Shown: one piece after another, positions 1 through 6,799 of the stretch
Layout: each line of letters starts with the position of its first letter
Numbering within the stretch: position 1 is the stretch's first letter
Origin: Bacteroidales bacterium
Lineage (GTDB): Bacteria; Bacteroidota; Bacteroidia; Bacteroidales; UBA7960
DNA length: 7,970 nt
Direction: 5' to 3'
Assembly: GCA_003555385.1 (NCBI GenBank)
Contig: PWHO01000082.1
Coordinates: 1-7,970 of the forward strand
Notes under the pieces: generated by a model
What the model saw: the letters and a program-made list of their open reading frames with translations, nothing else
Database searches by the model: none
Told to the model about the DNA's origin: nothing
Program-made: the position numbers and the translations under genes

Positions 1-235
1 ATTTAACCACTTTTTTAGCGGGGATGGTAATTTCCTTACCGCTTTGCGGGTTACGGCCTTTGCGTGCCTCTCTTTTCGAAACAGAGAAAGATCCGAAGCC
101 AACCAGGGCTACCCTGTCACCTTTCTTCAACGACTTGGTAGTGGCATCGATGAAGGCGTCCAGTGCTCTTTTGGCGTCTGCTTTCGTAAGATTCGCTTCT
201 GATGCAATTGCATCAATCAATTCTGCTTTGTTCAT
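1..235 (-). CDS. HU-family DNA-binding protein (3' end cut off by window edge)
   Basis: Reading leftward from the ATG at 235-233, 78 codons are open to the window edge; the C-terminus is missing. The protein starts MNKAELIDAIASEANLTKAD and contains the HU/IHF signature: a GDRVALVGFGSF stretch at about residues 43-54, then the DNA-binding arm with KGRNPQSGKEITIPAKK. HU-type proteins are about 90 residues long, so roughly a dozen residues are lost. They form dimers that bend DNA and compact the nucleoid, with little sequence specificity. The start is preceded by an A-rich AAAAAGAG stretch and no strong Shine-Dalgarno site, as is common in Bacteroidota. The gene has its own promoter and lies downstream of fmt on the same strand, separated by 191 bases, so it is probably a separate transcript. 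Whether it is hupA- or hupB-like cannot be decided. Confidence 0.95.
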   Translation of the reverse strand, partial: MNKAELIDAIASEANLTKADAKRALDAFIDATTKSLKKGDRVALVGFGSFSVSKREARKGRNPQSGKEITIPAKKVVK

Positions 236-287
236 CTCTTTTTAGTTTTTTGGTTAAAAAATAGACTCATAGCTTCCATTAACCAAT

Positions 288-319
288 GCAAATATAGGTT
301 ATTCTCCAGAAAATGCAAG
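288..319 (-). promoter_or_regulatory. Bacteroidota-type promoter for the HU gene
   Basis: On the minus strand, TATATTTGC (296-288) matches the Bacteroidota -7 consensus TAnnTTTG exactly. A CTTG (319-316) lies 19 bases upstream, close to the expected -33 TTTG. Transcription would start near 283, giving a leader of about 48 bases before the HU ATG. This is pattern matching only. Confidence 0.6.
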
Positions 320-342
320 TCTAACGCGGGAAATATGCTTTT

Positions 343-374
343 TTGTTAATAAAAATGGTGTTATTGTTAATAAC
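343..374. repeat. Direct repeat plus palindrome between fmt and the HU promoter
   Basis: The 10-mer TTGTTAATAA occurs at 343-352 and again at 364-373, a 21-base spacing that puts both copies on the same DNA face. The second copy lies inside a perfect inverted repeat, GTTATT-GTT-AATAAC (360-374). The pair lies just upstream of the HU promoter and downstream of fmt. It could be an operator for a dimeric regulator or a weak AT-rich terminator for fmt. No long U-tract supports the terminator reading. Confidence 0.45.
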
Positions 375-426
375 TAAGGCCAATTATCCTGATTTTTCAG
401 CCTTTTCCGGTGATTCTGGAAGGAAT

Positions 427-1395
427 TTACCCTGAAACGGGGGACGGAAAACTGAATCCGCGAAGCAATTCTTCGGTTTCCATTCGTTTTTTTCCGGGGA
501 TCTGGAGGATTTGTGCGTTCACAAGGCCATCTGCCGCGGCAAAATGGATATAAGTCTTGTTGTCTGTCAGGAGGGTTCCCGGGCGATGACAATGATCAGT
601 TTTCTGGGGGCTTGCCATGAATATTTTGATCTGGATTGTGTTTTCCTCCGAAACAGGATATTCAGTAAAGGCGCCGGGAACGGGGCTGAGGCCGTGAATG
701 TGGTTGACTATCTGCCTGCACGGTTGGTTCCAGTTGATGCGGCAGTCCTCTTTGTAGATTTTGGGTGCCTTATTCAAATTATCCGGGTCACTGACCAGGG
801 TGGTCTGCTGCACAGGCTCTGCCTTATTATTAGCCAAAGCGTCAATGGTTTTTAATACCAGGGGGCCGCCTGTTTGTTTTACTTTTTCATGGAGGCTGCC
901 TGCCGTCTCGAATTCGCCAATGGTAATCTTGTCCCAAAACAGGATGTGCCCGGTGTCGATTTCGTCGTCAATAAGAAAGGTGGTTACCCCGGTCTCTCTT
1001 TCTCCGTTTATGATAACGTGATTGATGGGGGCTGCTCCACGGTAATCGGGTAGAAGCGAAGCATGCAGGTTAAAAGTGGCAATGGAGGGAAGTGACCAGA
1101 CCGCTTTGGGCAACATGCGGAAAGCCACCACCACCTGCAGGTCGGGCTTCAGACTGCTTAACTCTTCAATAAATTCAGGAGATTTGAGATTGTCGGGTTG
1201 CATCACATGCAAGCCTTGTTCCAGGGCATATTGTTTAACCGGTGAATGCTTGATCTTTCTTCCCCTGCCGGCAGGACGGTCTGGTGCGGTAACAACACCA
1301 GCAATCTGGCACCCGTTTTCATGGATGATCCTGAGCATGTGGGAAGCCAGCTCGGGGGTCCCCATGAAAACAATACGCAAACGGTTGGTCTGCAT
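427..1395 (-). CDS. fmt: Methionyl-tRNA formyltransferase
   Basis: This enzyme transfers a formyl group from 10-formyl-tetrahydrofolate to the amino group of Met-tRNA(fMet), which prepares the initiator tRNA. The protein is 322 residues, normal for the family (about 310-320). It begins with the Rossmann-like strand RIVFMGTPE (7-15). The catalytic triad is visible as Asn109 and His111 in FNLHASLLPDYRGAAPI and Asp147 in IDTGH; these align with E. coli N106, H108 and D144. The C-terminal OB-like tRNA-binding domain covers roughly residues 210-322. It is the last gene of the apparent TPR-ribH-fmt operon and starts 14 bases after the ribH stop. Nothing looks broken. The start at 1395 fits the family N-terminus well. 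Confidence 0.97.
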   Translation of the reverse strand: MQTNRLRIVFMGTPELASHMLRIIHENGCQIAGVVTAPDRPAGRGRKIKHSPVKQYALEQGLHVMQPDNLKSPEFIEELSSLKPDLQVVVAFRMLPKAVWSLPSIATFNLHASLLPDYRGAAPINHVIINGERETGVTTFLIDDEIDTGHILFWDKITIGEFETAGSLHEKVKQTGGPLVLKTIDALANNKAEPVQQTTLVSDPDNLNKAPKIYKEDCRINWNQPCRQIVNHIHGLSPVPGAFTEYPVSEENTIQIKIFMASPQKTDHCHRPGTLLTDNKTYIHFAAADGLVNAQILQIPGKKRMETEELLRGFSFPSPVSG

Positions 1396-1409
1396 GATGC
1401 ATTGCGGGT

Positions 1410-1922
1410 TTAAGAAGGCTGTCCTTTCTTCTTTTTAAGCATACGTTTCATGTTCACCATCTGAATGGCCGTATACGCGGCCTCATCTCCTTTGTTGCCA
1501 TGTATGCCGCCGGCCCGCTGGATGGCCTGCTCATGGTTATCGGTGGTCAGAACTCCGAAAATAACGGGAATATTGGTTTTCAGGCTGAGATTCATACAGC
1601 CGTCGGCCACTGAATGTGAAATAAATTCAAAATGACGGGTCTCGCCCTGGATGACGCACCCCAGGCAAATCACCGCATCGGGTTGCAGGCTTTCAATAAG
1701 GAAGGATGCGCCCTGGGGCAGTTCAAAACTGCCGGGAACTTCATACAACAGGATGTCTTTCCTGTCCACACCCTCTGCCTCCAGTGTCTTGATGGCGCCC
1801 CTCAGCAGGGAGCCGGTGACCTCTTTGTTCCATGCGGCTGTGACGATACCGATACGCATCTCACCGGCATCAGTAACGGATGCTCCCTCAAAGGAAGAAA
1901 GGTTCTTTTTCTTTGAAGCCAT
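1410..1922 (-). CDS. ribH: 6,7-dimethyl-8-ribityllumazine synthase
   Basis: Lumazine synthase condenses 5-amino-6-ribitylamino-uracil with 3,4-dihydroxy-2-butanone 4-phosphate, the penultimate step of riboflavin synthesis. The 170-residue product shows the family motifs in order: TAAWN (28-32), whose Trp31 occupies the aromatic substrate-stacking position; PGSFELP (63-69); GCVIQGETRHFEFIS (88-102) with the proton-transfer His at 97; and GVLTTDNHEQAIQR (123-136) with the phosphate-binding Arg136. The first 20 residues are a Lys/Ser-rich extension before the usual start, and a basic tail (MLKKKKGQPS) ends the protein. In the family, subunits assemble as pentamers or 60-mers. It follows the TPR gene by 25 bases and precedes fmt by 14, so co-transcription is likely. 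No other rib genes are visible here. Confidence 0.97.
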   Translation of the reverse strand: MASKKKNLSSFEGASVTDAGEMRIGIVTAAWNKEVTGSLLRGAIKTLEAEGVDRKDILLYEVPGSFELPQGASFLIESLQPDAVICLGCVIQGETRHFEFISHSVADGCMNLSLKTNIPVIFGVLTTDNHEQAIQRAGGIHGNKGDEAAYTAIQMVNMKRMLKKKKGQPS

Positions 1923-1947
1923 GCTGAAGATATTATAGGCCTTTTAA

Positions 1948-2637
1948 TTATCTCTTTGCCTGTGCGCGGGCAATGTATTTCTCGATTTCCTGAGCTTCAC
2001 GGCTGTTGCTGTATTCCCTGTGGATCCGTTCATAGCGGCTGAGGGCTTCTTCGTAATCGCCCATCTCTTCATAGAGCATACCTGCCTTGAAAAGGAAGAG
2101 GGGTGTGGTCAGGTCATTGGGTTCATAATTGTAGGCCCTGCGATAGGCACGTGCTGCGTCCCTGAGTTCATCCATTTCCCAGTAAGCGTCACCGATGGCT
2201 CCGTAAGCCATCGCCCCCAGCAAGTTGTCGCGCTTGCGGAATCTTTCCAGGTAATCAATACCTTCCTCCAACTCGCCGAGCCTGATCAGGCTGATGCCTG
2301 CATAGAAACGCGCCAGATTCGAAGCCCTGGTCATCCGGTAATCGGAGATAATATCAAGGAATCCAGGGTATTCAGCATCTCCCTCCAGTGCCAGTTCATA
2401 TTCTTCCTGCTCAAAATAACTCTGGGCCATGAAAATTTCGGAACGTGCCTCCTGTTCCCTGGGTTCCAGAATAAAGCGGGTATAGCCGATATAGCCTGCG
2501 ATGAGGATAACAATAGCAGCCACCGTGTAGATAATGGTGTTCTGGTTGCGCTCAATAAACTGTTCCGATTTACTGAGGGCTTCCTCAACCGCTACAATGT
2601 TTTTGTCGTCGTCTTTTTTCTTTTTGCTTTTTGCCAT
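1948..2637 (-). CDS. Membrane-anchored tetratricopeptide-repeat protein
   Basis: This is a 229-residue protein with a strongly charged, Lys/Asp-rich N-terminus (1-12), a short helical stretch, one hydrophobic segment at about 34-53 (TIIYTVAAIVILIAGYIGYT) and then an alpha-helical region with TPR-like units near 107-135, 142-171 and 180-210. The positive N-terminus and the lack of a cleavage site suggest a single-pass protein with the TPR part outside the cytoplasm. The arrangement resembles YfgM/PF09976-type proteins, which work with the secretion and folding machinery, but that likeness is my inference. In Bacteroidota I recall such a gene next to ribH. It heads the operon, starting about 15 bases after the predicted transcription start. 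TPR scaffolds bind other proteins; the partner here is unknown. Confidence 0.85.
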   Translation of the reverse strand: MAKSKKKKDDDKNIVAVEEALSKSEQFIERNQNTIIYTVAAIVILIAGYIGYTRFILEPREQEARSEIFMAQSYFEQEEYELALEGDAEYPGFLDIISDYRMTRASNLARFYAGISLIRLGELEEGIDYLERFRKRDNLLGAMAYGAIGDAYWEMDELRDAARAYRRAYNYEPNDLTTPLFLFKAGMLYEEMGDYEEALSRYERIHREYSNSREAQEIEKYIARAQAKR

Positions 2638-2656
2638 GGTGAACTTATTTTAGGCT

Positions 2657-2687
2657 GCAAAAATACATTAATTTTGCTTGCTGCAAA
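2657..2687 (-). promoter_or_regulatory. Promoter of the TPR-ribH-fmt operon
   Basis: On the minus strand TTTG (2687-2684) is followed after 18 bases by TATTTTTGC (2665-2657), an exact match to TAnnTTTG. Transcription should begin near 2652, leaving a leader of only about 15 bases before the ATG at 2637. Of the promoters in this window it has the best match at both boxes. No operator can be named. Confidence 0.65.
2669..2677 (+). promoter_or_regulatory. Candidate -7 box for the lipoprotein gene, overlapping the opposing promoter
   Basis: TAATTTTGC on the plus strand matches TAnnTTTG exactly. The -33 region (around 2646-2652) is only T-rich and lacks a TTTG, so this half is weaker than the opposing promoter. 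Transcription would start near 2682, giving a leader of about 70 bases. The box lies between the -7 and -33 boxes of the TPR operon promoter. Confidence 0.45.
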
Positions 2688-2753
2688 CGTTTTTGTCGAT
2701 TTTTTATACCACCGACGCACCCTGTGCGTTATCATTTCCGGGTACCAAAATTT

Positions 2754-4217
2754 ATGTGTATGCGCCTGCTGCGTTCCTTTTTGATGCTTTTGTTTATTTG
2801 CCTTGCCGGCAGTGCTTTATGGTCGTGCAGAGACGACGGCTTTGATGCCGATCCCTCCATCGAGCTGAGTTTTTCGCGGGATTCCCTGTTGTTTGATACC
2901 GTGTTCACTACCCGGGGTTCATCCACCCGTTCGTTTAAGGTATACAATACGCACAGCCGCCGGGTCCGGATCAATTCGGTTTCCCTGGCCGGCGGGCCTG
3001 CATCCTATTACCGGATGAACGTGGATGGGCGTTCGGGAACCCATATTGAGGATGTGGAGATTGAAGCCAGGGACAGTCTTTACGTATTTGTGGAGGTGAC
3101 GGTAGACCCGGTCAACCAGGAGTTGCCGCTGACCATCACCGACAGCATTGTTTTCAATGTCAACCAGAATATCCGGGATGTGAAGCTGGTGGCCTGGGGG
3201 CAGGATGCCCGTTTTATTCATCCCAATTATACCGATCCGGAAAGCGGTATTGAATATCACATCATCGATGCAGATACGGAATGGAAGGCCGGGTTGCCTT
3301 ATGTGGTTTATGGCCAGGCGGTGGTTGCCCCGGAGGTAACTCTTCGTGTTACAGAAGGTGCCCGCATTCATATGCACAACAATGCCAGTTTGATCTTCCT
3401 GGGGCGTTCCACGCTGAAAGTGGAAGGCACGGCGGAGCATCCGGTCACCATCCAGGGCGACAGGTTGGAGTCGTTCTACCGTGATCAGCCCGGTCAATGG
3501 GGGAGAATATGGCTGACAGCCACCAGCCGTGACCATGAAATTGAACATGCCGTCATAAAAAACGGGACAGTGGGGCTGCATGTGGATACCCTGGGAAGTG
3601 CAGTGGATCCGACACTGACACTCAGGAATACCCAGATCAGAAACATGCAACTGGCCGGCCTGCTTGCCCAGGGAAGCTATGTAGAGGCAGAAAACACCGC
3701 CATCGTCAACTGCGGCCAGCATGCCATGGTTCTGGCCCTGGGCGGGCGTTACGATTTCCGGCATCTCACCGTGGCAAATTACTACAATATCGACATCCGG
3801 AACACCCCTTCGGTGATCATCAATAATTTTTATGAGGATTTGGACGGCAATGTGCAGCTGCGCCCGTTTGAGCAACTGTATTTCGGGAACAGCATCATTT
3901 ACGGAAACAACGGGGAGGAGATCGGGTTTGACCTGTATGAGGGGACAGTGGTTGATTTTACGTTTGACCACTGCCTGATCCGGACCACTGAACTGGATAC
4001 CTCATCTTCTGCCTTCATCAATACCCTGGTGAATGAGGATCCGTTGTTTAACGACAGTGGAAAACATGATTTCCGGCTGTCGGAAGAATCTCCCGCTATT
4101 GGTGCGGGGAACCCGGAGATCGGAAGCGGCATCCCCTATGATCTTTTTGGCAACGAGCGTCTGCTGCCGCCGGATATCGGGGCGCTGCAATACGCTCCTA
4201 TTGAAGAAGAGGAATAA
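2754..4217 (+). CDS. Predicted outer-membrane lipoprotein with beta-helix-like repeat body
   Basis: The start is uncertain. I chose ATG 2754 (487 residues); ATG 2760 is equally plausible, and GTG 2724 would add ten residues that spoil the signal peptide. The signal is MCMRLLR plus a hydrophobic core, ending in a lipobox ALWSC with Cys25. Arg-Asp-Asp after Cys25 resembles the acidic lipoprotein export signal of Bacteroidota, so surface display is possible. Residues about 35-150 look like a beta-sandwich (FDTVFTTRGSSTRSFKVYN). Residues about 185-480 are short beta-strand repeats with turns such as VTEGARIHMHNNASLIFLG, typical of right-handed beta-helix proteins. The end, SPAIGAG...DIGALQY, is common in such proteins. 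No catalytic residues can be assigned; carbohydrate binding or hydrolysis is possible but unproven. It is convergent with sucD, with 16 bases between them. Confidence 0.85.
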   Translation: MCMRLLRSFLMLLFICLAGSALWSCRDDGFDADPSIELSFSRDSLLFDTVFTTRGSSTRSFKVYNTHSRRVRINSVSLAGGPASYYRMNVDGRSGTHIEDVEIEARDSLYVFVEVTVDPVNQELPLTITDSIVFNVNQNIRDVKLVAWGQDARFIHPNYTDPESGIEYHIIDADTEWKAGLPYVVYGQAVVAPEVTLRVTEGARIHMHNNASLIFLGRSTLKVEGTAEHPVTIQGDRLESFYRDQPGQWGRIWLTATSRDHEIEHAVIKNGTVGLHVDTLGSAVDPTLTLRNTQIRNMQLAGLLAQGSYVEAENTAIVNCGQHAMVLALGGRYDFRHLTVANYYNIDIRNTPSVIINNFYEDLDGNVQLRPFEQLYFGNSIIYGNNGEEIGFDLYEGTVVDFTFDHCLIRTTELDTSSSAFINTLVNEDPLFNDSGKHDFRLSEESPAIGAGNPEIGSGIPYDLFGNERLLPPDIGALQYAPIEEEE

Positions 4218-4226
4218 GGTTGAAAG

Positions 4227-4241
4227 TTGCTGCTTAAGCAA
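4227..4241. repeat. Small inverted repeat between the converging stop codons
   Basis: TTGCT-GCTTA-AGCAA spans the sucD stop codon (4234-4236) and contains the perfect 8-base palindrome GCTTAAGC. It lies in the 16-base gap where the lipoprotein gene and sucD converge, where a shared terminator might be expected. The stem is only five pairs and is poorly supported by flanking T or A tracts, so a terminator role is doubtful. Confidence 0.25.
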
Positions 4242-5103
4242 GGATCTTTTGAACGGTTTTTCCGATGTCGGCCGGTGATTCCACCACATGCACTCCACAC
4301 GCTTTCAGGATCTCCTTTTTGGCTTCCGCGGTATCGTCTTTTCCGCCAATGATGGCTCCGGCATGCCCCATTGTACGTCCTTTGGGGGCAGTGGCTCCTG
4401 CAATGAAACTCACCACCGGCTTGGTGCCGTGGTCACGGATAAAACGGGCCGCTTCCGCCTCCATGCCTCCGCCGATTTCACCAATCATGATGATGGCTTT
4501 CGTATCCGTGTCATTCATGAGCAACTCAACGGCTTCTTTCATGGAAGTTCCGGGGATGGGATCGCCGCCGATGCCGATGCAGGTGGATTGCCCCAATTCT
4601 GCCTTGGTTACCTGGTCCACTGCTTCATAGGTGAGGGTGCCGGAACGTGACACAATGCCAATGCTTCCTTTTTGGTGGATAAAACCGGGCATGATGCCCA
4701 CCTTGGCTTCTCCCGGGGTGATGACACCTGGGCAATTCGGCCCGATCAGCCTGGATGACCTGGTTTTCAGATATTCGTGTACTTTCAGCATGTCCTGAAC
4801 CGGGATTCCTTCGGTGATACAGACAATTACTTCAATACCCGCATCGGCCGCCTCCATGATGGCATCTGCCGCAAAGGGAGGAGGTACAAAGATGACGCTG
4901 ACATTGGCGCGGGCTTCTTTTACCGCATCTCCCACGCTGTTGAAGACGGGCAGTTCAAGATGGGTTTGTCCCCCTTTGCCCGGGGTTACACCACCCACCA
5001 CATTGGTCCCGTATTCGATCATCTGTATGGCATGAAACGTGCCTTCTGAGCCGGTGAATCCCTGAACGATCACCCTGGAATCTTTGTTAACCAGTACACC
5101 CAT
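4234..5103 (-). CDS. sucD: Succinate-CoA ligase (ADP/GDP-forming), alpha subunit
   Basis: SucD with SucC makes succinyl-CoA synthetase of the TCA cycle, interconverting succinyl-CoA and succinate with substrate-level phosphorylation. The 289-residue length is standard. Visible motifs are the CoA-binding loop GFTGSEGTFHA (15-25), VGGVTPGKGG (36-45), the IGPNCPG turn (120-126), the GIGGDPIPGT stretch (177-186) and GHAGAI (246-251), whose His247 is the phosphohistidine carrier (E. coli His246). The start ATG at 5103 fits the family N-terminus (MGVLVNKDS). The gene stands alone: it is first on its leftward transcript, with a divergent mnmE promoter immediately upstream, so sucC is encoded elsewhere or lies outside the window. 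In some Bacteroidota lineages the two subunits are, I believe, unlinked. Confidence 0.97.
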   Translation of the reverse strand: MGVLVNKDSRVIVQGFTGSEGTFHAIQMIEYGTNVVGGVTPGKGGQTHLELPVFNSVGDAVKEARANVSVIFVPPPFAADAIMEAADAGIEVIVCITEGIPVQDMLKVHEYLKTRSSRLIGPNCPGVITPGEAKVGIMPGFIHQKGSIGIVSRSGTLTYEAVDQVTKAELGQSTCIGIGGDPIPGTSMKEAVELLMNDTDTKAIIMIGEIGGGMEAEAARFIRDHGTKPVVSFIAGATAPKGRTMGHAGAIIGGKDDTAEAKKEILKACGVHVVESPADIGKTVQKILA

Positions 5104-5140
5104 GACAATTGACTTAATTGAAATTTTGTAAATATTTTTT

Positions 5141-5148
5141 CAAATATA
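5141..5148 (-). promoter_or_regulatory. Candidate -7 box for sucD
   Basis: TATATTTG on the minus strand (5148-5141) matches TAnnTTTG exactly, giving a predicted start near 5135 and a leader of about 32 bases. I find no TTG at the usual -33 distance, so the call rests on the -7 box only. Confidence 0.4.
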
Positions 5149-5164
5149 CAAAAAAAGGAATCCG

Positions 5165-5172
5165 TATTTTTG
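5165..5172 (+). promoter_or_regulatory. Candidate -7 box for mnmE
   Basis: TATTTTTG on the plus strand matches TAnnTTTG exactly and predicts a start near 5177, about 35 bases before the mnmE ATG. A TTG codon at 5170 that could extend the mnmE frame lies inside this box, so it cannot be the start if the box is used. No -33 TTTG is seen. Confidence 0.4.
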
Positions 5173-5211
5173 TTACAGGCATATGCCGCATCATCCATAA
5201 TTTATCCAGTT

Positions 5212-6618
5212 ATGCAGTTTCATGATCTGACAGAAACCATTTGTGCCCCCGCCACGGCACCCGGAACTGCCGCAATCAGCGTGCTGCGACTATCCGGACC
5301 CAAAGCGTTTGACATTGCAGCCGCGCTTTTTCTGCCGCGCAACAAGGAGATGACCCTGGCCCGGGCAGCTTCACATCGCATGCTGCTGGGGCAGATCACA
5401 GACGGAAGCGAGGTGGTCGACGAGGTATTGCTGACCAAATTTGTGTCTCCCGGCAGTTACACGGGCGATGACGTGGTGGAGGTTTCCTGCCATGGCTCTC
5501 CCTATATTCAGCAACAGATTCTCAAGCTGATGATGGACCAGGGTGCGCGCATGGCCCGCCCGGGTGAGTTCACCCTGCGCGCTTTTCTCAATGGCAGAAT
5601 GGACCTCTCCCAGGCTGAGGCAGTGGCTGACCTGATCGCCTCCAACTCGGAAGCCTCCCGGAAAATGGCTTTGCGACAAATGCGGGGGCATTTTTCCGAT
5701 CGCATCAGAGAATTGCGGCAGAAATTGCTGGAGTTTGCCTCACTGATTGAACTGGAACTGGATTTCAGTGAGGAGGATGTGGAGTTTGCCGACCGCTCTG
5801 CCTTGTCTTCCCTGCTGGATGACATTGACGATGAAGTGGCCCGGCTCCGGGAATCTTTCTCCATGGGAAATGTGTTGAAAAACGGTATTCCCGTGGCCAT
5901 CATCGGAAAGCCCAATGTGGGCAAATCGACCCTGCTCAATGCCATATTGAATGAAGAGCGGGCCATTGTCAGCGAGATTCCCGGTACTACCCGCGACGCC
6001 ATTGAGGATACCATCACCCTCAGCGGGGTGGCTTTCCGGTTTATCGATACGGCTGGGCTGCGCGACAGCCAGGACGAAATCGAATCAGTCGGGATTGAAC
6101 GGACCTATGAAAAGATCCGTATGGCCAATGTAATTCTTTACCTGTTCGATGCCAGTGAAACCAGTATGGAAGAGATCGTGGAAACCATCACTGAATTCAG
6201 GAAAGAGGTAGGGGATGAGGAAGAAGAGAAACGACTGGTGCTCATTGCCAACAAAATTGACCTGATGGAGGAGATTCCGCACCATTTCCGCAATCTGGTG
6301 GATCTGGAGACCATTTTTGTTTCGGCAAAACGCAAAGAGAACATTTCCATGATCACCGACAGTCTGCTGAAATCTGCGGAAGTTTCTGCTGCTGGCGATG
6401 AAGGGGCCATCGTGACCAACATCCGGCATTATGAAGCCCTGAGCCATACCTCAAAAGCCATTTCCGACATTCGCAAAGGCCTTGATGACCAGATCCCCGG
6501 CGACCTGCTGGCCATTGACCTGCGTTCGGCCCTGCATCACCTTGGAAGTATTACCGGTGAGGTCACCTCGGATGAGATTCTCGGAGAGATTTTCGGGAAG
6601 TTCTGTATCGGGAAGTAG
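5212..6618 (+). CDS. mnmE: tRNA uridine-5-carboxymethylaminomethyl(34) synthesis GTPase MnmE
   Basis: MnmE works with MnmG to modify the wobble uridine (U34) of several tRNAs. Taking ATG 5212 gives 468 residues, near the usual 450-460, and the N-terminus then matches the family (ETICAPATAPG). An upstream TTG at 5170 would add 14 residues lacking family character. Domains: the N-terminal folate-binding domain (to about 125), helical segments on either side, and an inserted G domain at about 225-385. G motifs are GKPNVGKS (232-239, K+-binding Asn235), PGTTRD (257-262), DTAG (279-282), NKID (347-350) and SAK (371-373). Glu291 matches the catalytic Glu282 of E. coli. The C-terminus FCIGK keeps the conserved Cys466. 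It diverges from sucD and is followed two bases later by a hairpin. Confidence 0.97.
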   Translation: MQFHDLTETICAPATAPGTAAISVLRLSGPKAFDIAAALFLPRNKEMTLARAASHRMLLGQITDGSEVVDEVLLTKFVSPGSYTGDDVVEVSCHGSPYIQQQILKLMMDQGARMARPGEFTLRAFLNGRMDLSQAEAVADLIASNSEASRKMALRQMRGHFSDRIRELRQKLLEFASLIELELDFSEEDVEFADRSALSSLLDDIDDEVARLRESFSMGNVLKNGIPVAIIGKPNVGKSTLLNAILNEERAIVSEIPGTTRDAIEDTITLSGVAFRFIDTAGLRDSQDEIESVGIERTYEKIRMANVILYLFDASETSMEEIVETITEFRKEVGDEEEEKRLVLIANKIDLMEEIPHHFRNLVDLETIFVSAKRKENISMITDSLLKSAEVSAAGDEGAIVTNIRHYEALSHTSKAISDIRKGLDDQIPGDLLAIDLRSALHHLGSITGEVTSDEILGEIFGKFCIGK

Positions 6619-6620
6619 CT

Positions 6621-6640
6621 GCCATATGATGGCTTTTATC
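6621..6640 (+). terminator. Short hairpin terminator after mnmE
   Basis: GCCAT-ATG-ATGGC (6621-6633) forms a perfect 5-bp stem with a 3-base loop, followed directly by TTTTATC. It begins two bases after the mnmE stop. The position and T-run suit an intrinsic terminator, but the stem is short, so read-through is possible. Confidence 0.45.
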
Positions 6641-6689
6641 TTATAACTTTATTCCATAATTATGTAATACGGCATGCAGCCATTTCATA

Positions 6690-6698
6690 TAAATTTGC
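6690..6698 (+). promoter_or_regulatory. Candidate -7 box for the DUF3494 gene
   Basis: The 181-base gap between mnmE and the next gene (6619-6799) is AT-rich and holds the mnmE terminator and this TAAATTTGC, an exact TAnnTTTG match. No -33 TTTG lies at the right distance. It would give a leader of about 100 bases. A second near-match, TGTATTTG at 6733-6740, differs at one position. I see no riboswitch or small ORF in the gap. Confidence 0.3.
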
Positions 6699-6799
6699 CG
6701 TTATATTAGAAAATTCAATTAATTCATTGTATTGTATTTGTAAAGCTCGATTTAATTCATTTACTTTACAGTCGTAATTAGTCATAAAAATTCAAGGCC

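Noticed and set aside
404..426. Possible hairpin terminator just after fmt
   Set aside because: TTCC and GGAA can pair, but the stem is only four base pairs with mismatches inside and no T-tract follows.
2724..2753. GTG start for the lipoprotein gene
   Set aside because: It would place ten polar and aromatic residues before the basic n-region of the signal peptide. ATG 2754 or 2760 gives a normal signal.
2020..2784. A 254-codon plus-strand open frame across the TPR gene and the divergent promoter
   Set aside because: It is antisense to the TPR gene and runs through the two promoter boxes. The translation has no recognisable domain.
2919..3971. A 350-codon open frame on the minus strand opposite the lipoprotein gene
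   Set aside because: It lies wholly antisense to a gene with a clear signal peptide and repeat pattern. Its translation shows no domain, and long antisense frames are expected in 50% G+C coding DNA.
5170..5211. N-terminal extension of mnmE from TTG 5170
   Set aside because: The added 14 residues are not typical of MnmE, the codon overlaps a -7 box, and ATG 5212 gives the expected family N-terminus.
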